From contig NZ_JARUKV010000001.1 in the NCBI RefSeq assembly GCF_029688865.1, positions 124,001 through 188,000 of the forward strand: 64,000 nt of DNA, written 5' to 3'. A program made the position numbers and the translations under genes. The notes below the pieces were generated by a model. That model had not been told where the DNA came from and did no database searches. It saw only the letters and a list, made by a program, of their open reading frames with translations. This document shows, in pieces, positions 52,126 to 60,270 of this stretch (the stretch's first letter is position 1; each line of letters begins with the position of its first letter). The stretch is from Natronococcus sp. A-GB7. Its GTDB lineage: Archaea > Halobacteriota > Halobacteria > Halobacteriales > Natrialbaceae.

Positions 52126-52228
52126 CCTCGTCGTAGCTCGCTCTCGGCCGCCGCTGGGCCCTCGAAACGAGAGCGAACCGCGCGACGTAGGCCTCGCGCT
52201 TTTCCATCCAGCTGCCCTACCGGTTCGT

Positions 52229-52708
52229 ATGCCGACGTACGAACGGCAGACGCGGATCGAGGCCCCGCTGGAGGACGTCTGGGAGTTTCACTCGCGAGTA
52301 ACGGGACTCGAGGGGGTGACGCCTGCGTGGATGGGACTGACCGTCGAGTCGGTCGTCGGCCCCGACGGGGAGCCGGATCCGGGCGTCCTCGAGGCCGGCT
52401 CGGAGGTGACGCTGTCGACACGCCCGTTCGGCGTCGGACCGCGCCAGCGGTGGACGTCGATGATCACCGAGCGCGAACGAACCGACGGAACGGCGTACTT
52501 CCGCGACGAGATGGTTAGCGGGCCGTTCGAACGGTGGGTCCACACCCACGCCTTCTACGGCGACGGCGACGAGACGCTCATTCGGGACCGCGTCGAGTAC
52601 GAACTGCCGTTCGGTCCGCTGGGCAGGGCGGCGACGCCGTTCTCCCGGATCGGCTTCGAGACGATGTTCCGGGCTCGCCACCGGCTGACGAAGGAGCAAC
52701 TCGAGTGA
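52229..52708 (+). CDS. SRPBCC-superfamily cyclase/dehydrase-like protein
   Basis: 159 residues. RQTRIEAPLEDVWEFHSRVTGLEGVTPAWMGL opens the fold, and the C-terminal RIGFETMFRARHRLTKEQL helix closes it. The VHTHAFYGDGDETLIRDRVEYELPFGPLG segment is typical of the coenzyme Q-binding/cyclase-like group. It may carry a lipid or quinone-like ligand. Followed by a NosL-like lipoprotein gene 55 bases later; the same-strand array from 50468 may be partly co-transcribed. Confidence 0.82.
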   Translation: MPTYERQTRIEAPLEDVWEFHSRVTGLEGVTPAWMGLTVESVVGPDGEPDPGVLEAGSEVTLSTRPFGVGPRQRWTSMITERERTDGTAYFRDEMVSGPFERWVHTHAFYGDGDETLIRDRVEYELPFGPLGRAATPFSRIGFETMFRARHRLTKEQLE

Positions 52709-52763
52709 GCGGATCGACGGACGAACCACGCCTGTTTTGATCGCGGCGTCGCTACCTTCCTCT

Positions 52764-53396
52764 ATGAGTGCACGCGATCGCCGATCGCTCGCCCGGCGAC
52801 GGCTCCTGGGCGCACTGAGCGCGGGCGCCTGCGTCGCCGTCGCGGGCTGTCTGGACGGCGACGACGATGGGGACGATGGTGCCAGCGGAAACGGCGACGA
52901 CGGCGACGAGACGGACGACGGTGAGCATCCGAACGCGCCCCACCTCGAGGAGTCCGGCGACGAACCCCTCGAGTTCGAGCGCGACCAGAGTTGCGTCGTC
53001 TGTGCGATGACGCCGACGGACTACCCCGACTGGCACAGCCAGCTCGCCCACGAGAGCGGCGAGCGGGCGGTCTTCTGTTCCTCGGGCTGTATGACCGCCT
53101 ACCTCGCGGACGTTCCGGTCGACTCGGAGATCGTCGGCGCTTGGACGGTCGACTACGAGACCGGCGAACTGATCGACGCCACGGAGGCCCACTTCGTGAT
53201 CGTCACCGACGAGGACGGCGTCGACGACGAGGTGATGGGGCTCAATCCGCGGGCGTTCGCCGACGAGGACGACGCCGTCGCCTACCTCGAGGAGTGGGAC
53301 GCCGAGGAGCTCTCCGAGGACGATATCGTCGGCTTCGACGAGATCGACGCCGACGTCGCCTCGATCTACCGGGACGGTCGGTTCCCCGACGAGTAG
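52764..53396 (+). CDS. nosL: NosL-like copper-binding lipoprotein
   Basis: 210 residues. A twin-arginine-like start (SLARRRLLGALSAG) leads to a lipobox VAGC (Cys29). An acidic linker to residue 70 follows. The NosL-type domain carries CVVCAM (Cys77, Cys80, Met82) and CSSGCM (Cys105, Cys109, Met110), sulfur residues able to bind Cu(I). NosL delivers copper to nitrous oxide reductase in denitrifiers, but no nosZ or other denitrification gene lies here, and Ala replaces the Gly of the canonical CxxCGM. It could serve another copper protein. Anchored outside the cell. Confidence 0.8.
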   Translation: MSARDRRSLARRRLLGALSAGACVAVAGCLDGDDDGDDGASGNGDDGDETDDGEHPNAPHLEESGDEPLEFERDQSCVVCAMTPTDYPDWHSQLAHESGERAVFCSSGCMTAYLADVPVDSEIVGAWTVDYETGELIDATEAHFVIVTDEDGVDDEVMGLNPRAFADEDDAVAYLEEWDAEELSEDDIVGFDEIDADVASIYRDGRFPDE

Positions 53397-53476
53397 GATC
53401 GTTTCGGCGAGCTGGTACCGGCCCGCTCGGCCGGCGACCGGAACTCGTTTGTTCCGATCACGTATTGTGACACGAC

Positions 53477-54385
53477 GTGAACGCCGCCGACCTCGAGGTC
53501 ACGCCGCTGGCCGCCCTGGGATTCGCCGTCTTCGCCGCCAGCACGAGCGCCATCCTGGTACGCTGGAGCGCGGCCCCGAGTTCGGTCGCGGCCCTCTACC
53601 GGGTGCTGTTCACGACGGCTATCGTTGCTCCGATCGCTCTGGTGTGGTACCGCGAGGAGTTCGCCCGCCTCGAGAGGCGGGACCTGGGCTTTGCGATCGT
53701 CGCCGGCGTCGCCCTCGCGGTCCACTTCGCGGCCTGGTTCGAGAGTCTCAATCACACGAGCGTCGCCGCCAGCGTCACGCTGGTCCAGACCCAGCCGATC
53801 TTCGTCGCCCTAGGCGCGGGGCTGGTGCTCGGCGAGCACGTCAACCGCGAGACGATCGTCGGCATCGTCGTCGCCCTGATCGGCGCGACCGCGATGTCGC
53901 TCGGCGACGCCGGCGAGGCGCCGATCTCGGACGCGACGATGTACGGCAACGCCCTCGCGGTCCTGGGGGCGGTCACCGTCGCGGGCTACGTGCTCGCGGG
54001 GCGGTCGATCCGCCAGCGCGTCTCGCTGTTTCCGTACGTGACCGTCGTCTACGCGGCCTGTACGCTCACGCTGTTCGTCCTCGTCGGCGCGCAGGGCCAC
54101 GCCTACCTCGACTATCCACCGCGGGAGTGGCTGCTCTTTCTCGGGATGGCGATCGGGCCGGGGATCTTCGGACACACGATCGTCAACTGGGCGCTGAAAC
54201 ACCTCGAGTCGGTCGTCGTCAGCGTCACCTGGCTGGGCGAACCGGTCGGGTCGACCCTGCTGGCGCTCGTCTTGCTCGCGGAGGTGCCCGACGCGATCAC
54301 CGTCGCGGGCGGGCTCGTCGTCCTCGGCGGCATCTACGTCACGACGATCGAGCGCGAGCGCCGGCGCGCCTCGAGCGGGTCGTAG
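53477..54385 (+). CDS. DMT/EamA family transporter
   Basis: 302 residues, GTG start. Ten hydrophobic helices arranged as two EamA repeats (about 1-140 and 155-290). Signs are GFAVFAASTSAILVRWS at the first helix, FESLNHTSVAASVTLVQTQPIFVAL in repeat one and WALKHLESVVVSVTWLGEPVGSTLLA in repeat two. These are drug/metabolite exporters; the solute is unknown. A PEP-type permease function cannot be excluded. It converges with a small winged-helix gene two bases past its stop. Confidence 0.88.
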   Translation: MNAADLEVTPLAALGFAVFAASTSAILVRWSAAPSSVAALYRVLFTTAIVAPIALVWYREEFARLERRDLGFAIVAGVALAVHFAAWFESLNHTSVAASVTLVQTQPIFVALGAGLVLGEHVNRETIVGIVVALIGATAMSLGDAGEAPISDATMYGNALAVLGAVTVAGYVLAGRSIRQRVSLFPYVTVVYAACTLTLFVLVGAQGHAYLDYPPREWLLFLGMAIGPGIFGHTIVNWALKHLESVVVSVTWLGEPVGSTLLALVLLAEVPDAITVAGGLVVLGGIYVTTIERERRRASSGS

Positions 54386-54386
54386 C

Positions 54387-54602
54387 TCACTCCGAGAGCG
54401 TCTCAAGGTAGGCCCTGCCGTCGTCGGTGATCACGTAGACCCCGCCCGAGATCTGGCGAACGTGGCCGTCGGACTGAAGCTCGTAACAGCGTTCGGTGAT
54501 CGTCACGGGGTGGGTCTCGAACTCGTCGGCTAACGTCACCATCTCGGCCGGCCCCCGCTCGGCAAGCGTGGCTAACAGCGCTTGGTCCGAGCATCCTTGC
54601 AT
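54387..54602 (-). CDS. Small winged-helix regulator (MarR/phage-repressor-like)
   Basis: 71 residues from ATG 54602. The HTH core is ALLATLAERGPAEMVTLADEFETHPVTITERCYEL, followed by a short wing, HVRQISGGVYVITDDG. It is one of the tiny MarR-like proteins common in haloarchaea. A GTG seven codons upstream is possible, but the ATG lies closer to the expected transcript start. An inverted repeat spans the start region (54602-54622), suggesting autoregulation. It is convergent with the DMT transporter gene and shares its strand with the BKACE operon, 60 bases beyond. Confidence 0.78.
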   Translation of the reverse strand: MQGCSDQALLATLAERGPAEMVTLADEFETHPVTITERCYELQSDGHVRQISGGVYVITDDGRAYLETLSE

Positions 54603-54623
54603 GTGTGTTAATGCCTTACACAC
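54603..54623. promoter_or_regulatory. Inverted repeat at the start of the small regulator gene
   Basis: GTGTGT-taatgcctt-ACACAC is a perfect 6+6 inverted repeat next to the ATG at 54602. A TATA-like sequence, ggatataagg (54633-54642), lies about 35 bases before the ATG on the minus strand, so the repeat covers the predicted transcription start. It is a good candidate operator. Confidence 0.6.
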
Positions 54624-54661
54624 TAATGAGGGATATAAGGATTTCGACCACGAGCCGTCGG

Positions 54662-55504
54662 TCAGAGCCCAAGGATCGACCGCGCCTCCGCGGGTGTGGC
54701 GACGGGACGACCGAGTTCGTCGGCGATCCGGACGACCCGTTCGACCAGCTGGCCGTTGCTCTCGGCGAGTTCACCTCGCCGGTAGTAGACGTTGTCCTCG
54801 AGACCAACGCGGACGTGGCCGCCGAAGAGGGTCCCCATCGTCGCGAACGGCAGCTGGTGGCGCCCGAAGCCAAGCGTGTTGAACAGCGCGTCGTCGGGCA
54901 GGTTGGAGACGGCGGTCAGGAAGTTTCGCGGCGTCGGCGGGGTGAGCGTCCCCGGCCCGAAGATCAGCGTCGCGTAGACCGGGTCGGCGAGCTCGCGGCG
55001 CTCGAGCAGTCCCCGAACCTCGTTGGCGTGGCCGTCGTTGAACACCTCGAGTTCGGGCTTGATCCCGCGGTCGACCATCTCCTCGTGGAGGGCGTCGACC
55101 AGTCCGCGGGTGTTCTCGCTGGTGAGGTGGTCGTACCGGTTCAACGGACCCATGTCGAGCGAGGCCATCTCCGGTGGGGGATCGGTCCGCAGTGGGAGGT
55201 GGCGCCGGTCGTCGGGGGCGCCCGTTCCGCCGGTCGAGTGCTGGATGATCACGTCGTCGGCGTGTCGTCGAACCGCGTCGTCGATCTCCTGGAACCGCTC
55301 GGTCGCGAAGCTGCGCTCGCCGTTCGGCCGACGGGCGTGGAGGTGAACGACCGACGCGCCCGCCTTCTCGACCGCCGCGGCGGCCCGACCGATCTCCTCG
55401 GGCGTCTCCGGCAGGTTCGGGTTCGCCTCCTTCCCGTGGACGCCCCCGGTCAACGCCGCGGTGACGATCAGGGGCTCGCCGGCGAGGTAGGCGTCGTAGC
55501 TCAT
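54662..55504 (-). CDS. BKACE family protein (3-keto-5-aminohexanoate cleavage enzyme-like)
   Basis: 280 residues of the DUF849/BKACE TIM-barrel family. LIVTAALTGGVHGKEANPNLPETPEEI opens the barrel. Zinc ligands include the His54 and His56 pair in VVHLHARRP. IIQHSTGGTG and ELEVFNDGHANEV hold other family positions, and the C-terminal GGHVRVGLEDNVYY is a strong signature. These enzymes condense beta-keto acids with acetyl-CoA to give acetoacetate plus a CoA ester; the substrate of this one is unknown. Its ATG overlaps the upstream stop by four bases (ATGA), so it is coupled to the Cys-rich gene. Confidence 0.9.
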   Translation of the reverse strand: MSYDAYLAGEPLIVTAALTGGVHGKEANPNLPETPEEIGRAAAAVEKAGASVVHLHARRPNGERSFATERFQEIDDAVRRHADDVIIQHSTGGTGAPDDRRHLPLRTDPPPEMASLDMGPLNRYDHLTSENTRGLVDALHEEMVDRGIKPELEVFNDGHANEVRGLLERRELADPVYATLIFGPGTLTPPTPRNFLTAVSNLPDDALFNTLGFGRHQLPFATMGTLFGGHVRVGLEDNVYYRRGELAESNGQLVERVVRIADELGRPVATPAEARSILGL

Positions 55505-55770
55505 CCGTTCGCCGCCTCCGGGTCGTTGGCCTCGTCTCTCCCGTTGGTGTCGTCGCGAGCGCGCTCGAGGTAAATCTCGCAGTGGCGGTCGTGTGCGAGC
55601 TCGTACCGGTCGTTACAGACGTCGGCGCGCATCGGCTGGACGAACCGGTCGGCGACGGTACAGTACGCTCGCGGCTCGTCGAAGCGTCGGTCGTCGGTTC
55701 GGTCGCGGTACTCGAGGTGTGGGCAGGTCACGCCCGTCGGTACGTCTCGTTCGATGGTAACCGTTCTCAC
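55501..55770 (-). CDS. Small cysteine-motif protein coupled to BKACE gene
   Basis: 89 residues, GTG start at 55770. Four cysteines stand in VTCPHLEYRD, AYCTVADRF, DVCNDRYELA and RHCEIYLE, spaced evenly about 13-19 residues apart, as in small zinc or iron-sulfur modules. The last 25 residues are a polar tail. It is the first gene of an operon with the BKACE enzyme, with a four-base overlap. I do not recognise a named family; a role as a metal-binding partner of the enzyme is conjecture. Confidence 0.75.
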   Translation of the reverse strand: MRTVTIERDVPTGVTCPHLEYRDRTDDRRFDEPRAYCTVADRFVQPMRADVCNDRYELAHDRHCEIYLERARDDTNGRDEANDPEAANG

Positions 55771-55872
55771 TGGATAGGACTCGGGCGAGTCGCGGCGAAC
55801 CGGACAGAAAGATAGAGAATGGCTAGCTAGGTTATCGTCGCGGTCGTCGAAGAGAGAACCGGTGAGTCAACA

Positions 55873-56436
55873 ATGGCGACCAGAGAAGAACCCATAGTCA
55901 ACGGCGTCGACGTTTCCGGCCTCGAGGGTGCGATGGAGGCGATCGACAGCGACGCTACCGTCGGGGCGTTCACCTTCCGAGCCGAAACCGAGTGGGAGGA
56001 CGCGCTGAAGGCCACAACGACCATCGACGAGTTCGATCAGGCGGGAGAAACCGTCCACACACGCGAGTTTACGCTCCAGGGCGACGAACCGGAGGAGATC
56101 CTCGGGGAGCGAACGGGACCCAACGCCGTCGAGCTACTGCTGGGTGCGCTCGGCTCGTGTCTGACCGTCGGCTACGCGGCCAACGCCGCGGCCATGGGGA
56201 TCGAACTCGAGGACCTCCGCTTCGAGATGGAGGGCGATGTGGACCTGCGGGGCTTCCTCGGGCTCGACGAGGACGTCCGTCCCGGCTACGAGTCGATCAC
56301 CTGTACGACCCACATCGAGGCGGACGCGTCGGAGGAGCGCCTCGAGGAGCTACGCGAGCGCGTCGAGTCGACCTCGCCGCTGATGGACGCCATCACGAAC
56401 GAGGTGCCGCTCGTGACTCGGCTCGAAATCGAGTGA
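55873..56436 (+). CDS. OsmC family protein
   Basis: 187 residues. The OsmC fold is shown by ERTGPNAVELLLGALGSCLTVGYAANAAAMG, with Cys96 as the peroxidatic-type cysteine, and by the ESTSPLMDAITNEVP segment, where a Ser stands near the position usually held by the second Cys. A further Cys at YESITCTTH is not in the canonical place. It therefore may not cycle by the normal disulfide. Expected role: organic hydroperoxide or thiol chemistry in the cytoplasm. It is divergent from the BKACE operon. It is the second OsmC domain in the window, apart from the E2 fusion. Confidence 0.85.
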   Translation: MATREEPIVNGVDVSGLEGAMEAIDSDATVGAFTFRAETEWEDALKATTTIDEFDQAGETVHTREFTLQGDEPEEILGERTGPNAVELLLGALGSCLTVGYAANAAAMGIELEDLRFEMEGDVDLRGFLGLDEDVRPGYESITCTTHIEADASEERLEELRERVESTSPLMDAITNEVPLVTRLEIE

Positions 56437-56452
56437 GACGCCGAACCGGTTC

Positions 56453-56457
56453 TTTTT
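56453..56457 (+). terminator. T-run terminator after the osmC-like gene
   Basis: Five T bases about 17 bases past the stop at 56436; likely terminator. Confidence 0.4.
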
Positions 56458-56547
56458 GACCGATGGCTCCAGCACCGATAACGTCGGTGTCACCCCCTGA
56501 CGTCGGTGTGAGCGAAACGTCTCAAGGCTCGAGCGCCTCCTACCGGT

Positions 56548-57534
56548 ATGACACCCGAAACGCCCGGCCTTCACCACGTGACCGCGATCGCGGGCGATCC
56601 ACAGCGAAACGTCGACTTCTACGTCGACACGCTGGGCCTGCGCCTCGTCAAGAAGACCGTCAACCACGACGATCCCGGCACCTACCACCTCTACTTCGGC
56701 GACGGGGAGGGGACGCCCGGGACGAACATCACGTTCTTCCCGTGGACTGACGAGGGCCGGCCCGGGCAGTTCGGCACCGGGCAGACGGAGACGACCGCCT
56801 ACCGGATCCCGCCGAAGTCGGTCGACTACTGGCGCGACCGCCTCGAGTCACGGGACGTCGCGGTCGACGTCGCGGACCGGTTCGGCGAGACGGTGCTCCG
56901 GTTCGAGGATCCGGACGGGATCGGGCTCGAGCTGGTGGCTGCGGGCGAGGCGCAACGGGCCTCGGATAGTGCGAGCGGCGAATCGAACGCGACACCGTGG
57001 ACCGAGGGACCGGTTCCCGCGGAACACCAGCTGCGGGGCTTTTACGGCGTGACCCTCGCGGTCGATTCGATCGAGGCGACTGCGGCCGTGCTGACCGATG
57101 TGCTGGGGTACGAACTCGAGGACGAGGTCGACGGCCGACGGCGCTACCGGAGTGCAGCCGGCGGACCGGGCTCGATCGTCGACCTCGTCGAGACCGACGT
57201 CGGCCGCGGTCGGATGGGCGTCGGAACGGTCCACCACGTTGCGTTCACGGTCAAGAACGTCGAGGAACAGGAGGCGTGGCGCGAGGCCTTCGCCGACCAC
57301 GGGCTCTCGCCGACGGAAGTGATCGACCGAAAGTACTTCCAGTCGATCTACGTCCGCGAGCCCGGCGGGGTCCTCTTCGAGATGGCGACGACGGGGCCCG
57401 GGTTCGCCGTCGACGAAGACCCCGCGGAGCTCGGTACCGAACTCGTCCTTCCCGAGCACCTCGAGGACGAGCGCGAACGCATCGAGGCGCAGTTGCCGCC
57501 GTTCGACGACCCGACCGTTGACGCGAGCGACTGA
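56548..57534 (+). CDS. Ring-cleaving extradiol dioxygenase (VOC superfamily, MhqO/LinE-like)
   Basis: 328 residues with two vicinal-oxygen-chelate units. Metal ligands are the His in GLHHVTAIAGD near residue 7, the His in TVHHVAFTVKN and the Glu in FEMATTGPG. The family's YVREPGGVLFEM segment precedes that Glu. The C-terminal domain closes with FPEHLEDER-like residues (VLPEHLEDERERI). Such enzymes open hydroquinone or catechol rings; the true substrate is unknown. Downstream is an iron-ADH/maleylacetate-reductase-like gene, which might act on the ring-cleavage product, though it has its own promoter. Confidence 0.85.
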   Translation: MTPETPGLHHVTAIAGDPQRNVDFYVDTLGLRLVKKTVNHDDPGTYHLYFGDGEGTPGTNITFFPWTDEGRPGQFGTGQTETTAYRIPPKSVDYWRDRLESRDVAVDVADRFGETVLRFEDPDGIGLELVAAGEAQRASDSASGESNATPWTEGPVPAEHQLRGFYGVTLAVDSIEATAAVLTDVLGYELEDEVDGRRRYRSAAGGPGSIVDLVETDVGRGRMGVGTVHHVAFTVKNVEEQEAWREAFADHGLSPTEVIDRKYFQSIYVREPGGVLFEMATTGPGFAVDEDPAELGTELVLPEHLEDERERIEAQLPPFDDPTVDASD

Positions 57535-57569
57535 GCTCGCTCCCTCGGGCCGGCTGACGCCGCTGGTCC

Positions 57570-57576
57570 TTTTTAC
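57570..57576 (+). promoter_or_regulatory. T-rich element between dioxygenase and dehydrogenase genes
   Basis: The run ttttta lies 36 bases past the dioxygenase stop and is centred 28 bases before the ATG at 57601. It could serve both as terminator of the first gene and TATA element of the second. Confidence 0.45.
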
Positions 57577-57600
57577 TGCGGCCCCATCCTACGGGAAGTC

Positions 57601-58827
57601 ATGACTGCAACCGACGAGACGACGCGCGATCCGGCGTTCCGGTTCGAGTACCACCCGGCGACGATCAGGTTCGGTGCGGGCTGTGCCGACGCCCTCGAGA
57701 CCGAACTCGAGGCGCTGGACCTCGAGCGAGCGCTGGTCGTCTGTGGCTCCACGGTCGGGAGCACGCCAGAGGTGATCGACCCGGTTCGCGAGGGACTTGG
57801 CGATCGGCTGGCGGGCGTCTTCGACGAGACGACGCCCGACAAGCGCCTCGGAACGGCGTTCGACGGGCTCGATCGGCTCGAGACGGAGGAGGCGGACGTC
57901 CTCGTCAGTCTCGGCGGCGGGAGCAGCCTCGACGTCGCGAAGGCGGTCAGCGTCCTCGCGGCGAGCGACCGCTCGCGCGATCGGATCGCCGAGGAGTTCG
58001 CCCAGACGGGGACGATCGACGTCCCCGACGAGGGGCTGGTTCCGATCGTCGCGGTCCCGACGACGCTGGCCGGTGCCGACCTCTCGACGGGCGCCGGGAT
58101 CACGGCCGCACCCGACTCGGGGCTGGTCGACGAGGAGCTCGGTGGCGGGATCTCGGATCCCGGGCTGATGCCGACCGCGGCGTTCTACGACCCCGAACTG
58201 TTCGCGACGACCCCGGATTCGATCCTCGCGGGATCGGCGATGAACGGCTTCGACAAGGGGATCGAGACGATCTACGCGGCCAACGCAACCCCGGTGACCG
58301 ACGCGACGGCCAGGCACGGCCTCGAGAAGTTCGGGGACGGACTCGAAGCGTTCGGACGGGGCGATCGCGACGTCGAGACGTTCGAGACGCTGCTCGAGGG
58401 CCTGATCCTCGTTCAGTACGGGATCTCCCGTCCCGACGGGACGACGCTGTCGGTCGTCCACGCCTTCGGCCACGGCCTGCGGGACGCCTACGACCTCCAG
58501 CAGGGGGTCGCCCACGCGGTCGTCGTCCCCCACGTCCTGCGCTACCTCTTCGAGCAGGAGGGCGTCGACGCGCGGGCGGGGCTGCTCGCGAACGCGCTCG
58601 GGGTCGGCGAGGCCGCAGACCACGGCGCCGCGGTCGTCGACCGGGTCGCGGAGCTACGCGACGAACTCGGGCTCCCCGCCCGCCTGCGGGACCTCGAGTC
58701 CGTCGCGGACGACGAGTTCGGCGACGTCGCGGAGGCGATCCTCGCCGACGGCTTCATGGCCAACGCCCCGCCGGGACTGGACCCGACCGCCGCGGAGATC
58801 GAGGGCGTGCTCGAGGCGGCGTGGTAG
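57601..58827 (+). CDS. Iron-containing alcohol dehydrogenase/maleylacetate reductase-like protein
   Basis: 408 residues. The N-terminal nucleotide domain contains VLVSLGGGSSLDVAKAVSVL (GGGS motif) and PTTLAGADLSTGAG. In the helical domain AMNGFDKGIETIYAAN keeps the family Asp but appears to lack the normal first His ligand; HAFGHGLRDAYDLQQGVAHAVVVPHV keeps one His and has QQ where PH is usual. The metal site is therefore altered, or the protein is of the non-Fe maleylacetate-reductase type. The substrate is unknown; the dioxygenase gene upstream makes an aromatic-derived acid an interesting possibility. Confidence 0.82.
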   Translation: MTATDETTRDPAFRFEYHPATIRFGAGCADALETELEALDLERALVVCGSTVGSTPEVIDPVREGLGDRLAGVFDETTPDKRLGTAFDGLDRLETEEADVLVSLGGGSSLDVAKAVSVLAASDRSRDRIAEEFAQTGTIDVPDEGLVPIVAVPTTLAGADLSTGAGITAAPDSGLVDEELGGGISDPGLMPTAAFYDPELFATTPDSILAGSAMNGFDKGIETIYAANATPVTDATARHGLEKFGDGLEAFGRGDRDVETFETLLEGLILVQYGISRPDGTTLSVVHAFGHGLRDAYDLQQGVAHAVVVPHVLRYLFEQEGVDARAGLLANALGVGEAADHGAAVVDRVAELRDELGLPARLRDLESVADDEFGDVAEAILADGFMANAPPGLDPTAAEIEGVLEAAW

Positions 58828-59003
58828 TTCAGCGGCAATCGGTGATACGGGTTCGCCGTCCGGCTCCGGTGACGAATCCGACTCGTTCGGATCGTGCTGA
58901 TCATAGCGCGGTCGCCGCCATCGGAGGACGGTGCGAGCCGAGTACGCGGTGCGAACGGTGGGCGATGCGATCCGTTCGATCATCAGTCGCAGTCGTCGGC
59001 GGG

Positions 59004-59013
59004 GGTATTTACC
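59004..59013 (+). promoter_or_regulatory. TATA-like element of the Bat-type regulator gene
   Basis: The sequence ggtatttacc, itself a short palindrome, is centred 28 bases before the ATG at 59037, consistent with a leaderless transcript. Confidence 0.55.
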
Positions 59014-59036
59014 GATCGAAGGCGACGATTCGGACG

Positions 59037-59696
59037 ATGGCTACCGAGGCTACCTTCACGGTTCCCTCGCACCAGTTCCCCCTGGGAACCGTGTTCGAAC
59101 AGCTGCCGGACGTGACGGTTACGCTCGAGCGGATTATCCCGGCTCAGGACGTGGTGGTACCGTACTTCTGGGTGCGAGGGACCGTCGTCGACGACATCGA
59201 GGGCGCGTTTCTCGACCACCCCGGGGTGGAAGACGTCCGTCTCGTCGATTCCGTCGCGGACGAGTACTTGTTGCGCGTCGAGTGGACGCTGGAGTACGAC
59301 GGCGTCTTGAGCGCGCTGACGGAGACGGAGGTTCCGCTCATCAAAGCCGTCGGGACCGATCAGCAGTGGACGTTCGACGTACGCGGTGACGATCGAAGCG
59401 ATATTGCGGCCTTTCAGCACCGCTGTCGGGAGTCAGACGTTCCGGTCACGTTGACGAAGCTACACGCACTCACGCCGCTCGAGACGGAGACCGAGGCGGC
59501 GCTCACCGACACCCAACAGGAGGCGCTGGTTCTCGCCTACGATCGCGGCTACTTCGAATCACCGCGGGAGGTGACGATGGAAGATATCGGCGACGAACTC
59601 GGCATCTCTCAGCAAGCCGTCGCATCCCGACTCCGCCGCGGAATCAAGCACATCCTGGGAAGTACGATTCCCGAAACCGAGCGACTCCACCGGTAG
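59037..59696 (+). CDS. Bat-type helix-turn-helix transcriptional regulator
   Basis: 219 residues. The N-terminal 150 residues form a strand-rich domain starting ATFTVPSHQFPLGTVFEQLPDVTVTLERIIP, a common opening of this haloarchaeal family. The C-terminal HTH_10 is TDTQQEALVLAYDRGYFESPREVTMEDIGDELGISQQAVASRLRRGIKHIL. It is one of three Bat-type HTH proteins in the window. Its targets are unknown; it stands alone with its own TATA element. Confidence 0.85.
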   Translation: MATEATFTVPSHQFPLGTVFEQLPDVTVTLERIIPAQDVVVPYFWVRGTVVDDIEGAFLDHPGVEDVRLVDSVADEYLLRVEWTLEYDGVLSALTETEVPLIKAVGTDQQWTFDVRGDDRSDIAAFQHRCRESDVPVTLTKLHALTPLETETEAALTDTQQEALVLAYDRGYFESPREVTMEDIGDELGISQQAVASRLRRGIKHILGSTIPETERLHR

Positions 59697-59711
59697 ATTG
59701 TTTTAAAGGGT

Positions 59712-59724
59712 TTTGTATAATACC
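59712..59724 (+). promoter_or_regulatory. TATA-like element of the first zinc-ribbon gene
   Basis: An A+T-rich ttttgtataatac lies 45-55 bases before the ATG at 59766. A transcript from there would begin near 59745. Confidence 0.45.
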
Positions 59725-59765
59725 AAGCTACTTTGACTGCGCTAGCCGTTGCAGTGGGGAACAGA

Positions 59766-59963
59766 ATGCCCGGCGGTCAAAGCGAACGGATACTCGGCGA
59801 ATGTCTCGCCTGCAGGTCGGTCTACGCCGCTCAACAGTGGGCTGACGGAGCGATCAAACCGATCGGAGCCAAAAACGGCTGTCGATGCGGATCGACGGAG
59901 TTTCGAGCGATCGAGAATCCGACTCTCGACGGTCGTCAGGAGGAAGACCCGATCGGCGAGTGA
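59766..59963 (+). CDS. Small zinc-ribbon-like protein
   Basis: 65 residues from ATG 59766 (a TTG at 59733 would add 11). CLACRSVYA (CX2C) and CRCGSTEF (CXC plus following Cys) suggest a zinc knuckle of four cysteines; Ala/Gln/Trp lie between. No named family was recognised. The region from 59700 to 60480 has lower G+C than the rest, and a second zinc-ribbon microprotein follows at 60115. Confidence 0.6.
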   Translation: MPGGQSERILGECLACRSVYAAQQWADGAIKPIGAKNGCRCGSTEFRAIENPTLDGRQEEDPIGE

Positions 59964-60114
59964 GGGGGCTCTCTTAGAACGCTTCTCGTACTCATCGAAG
60001 TGACAGATACTGATTGACAATGTACTGCTAGGGAACGTATCTATCCCGCTCCTGATACTATTTCACCCTCAATTTTGCAGTTATTACTTGTGGCTGGCGA
60101 AACAAGGTGGATGT

Positions 60115-60270
60115 ATGCCCCACGATCAAGACATCGAAGGAGATACGTCTGGAATGACTTCCGAGTACGAGTGTCTCCAGTGCGGGAAAATCGTTCGGGC
60201 CGAAACCCATCCCGGAGAATGCTCTGAATGCAGCGGTGACTTCCATAATCGGGCAAAGTCGCTCGAATAG
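60115..60270 (+). CDS. Rubrerythrin-like-domain zinc-ribbon microprotein
   Basis: 51 residues. YECLQCGKIVRAETHPGECSECSGDFHNRA carries two CX2C pairs (CLQC and CSEC) in the rubrerythrin/rubredoxin-like knuckle pattern, a haloarchaeal microprotein family sometimes called DUF7129. It could bind Zn or Fe. An A+T-rich attttgcagttattacttg precedes the ATG. Start ATG 60115 is better than an upstream one nine codons earlier because it follows the family's short polar N-terminus. Function unknown. Confidence 0.7.
   Translation: MPHDQDIEGDTSGMTSEYECLQCGKIVRAETHPGECSECSGDFHNRAKSLE

Noticed and set aside
59742-60020. Minus-strand frame opposite the first zinc-ribbon gene
   Set aside because: No start signals or recognisable domain; the plus-strand frame has clustered cysteines and a promoter-like element.
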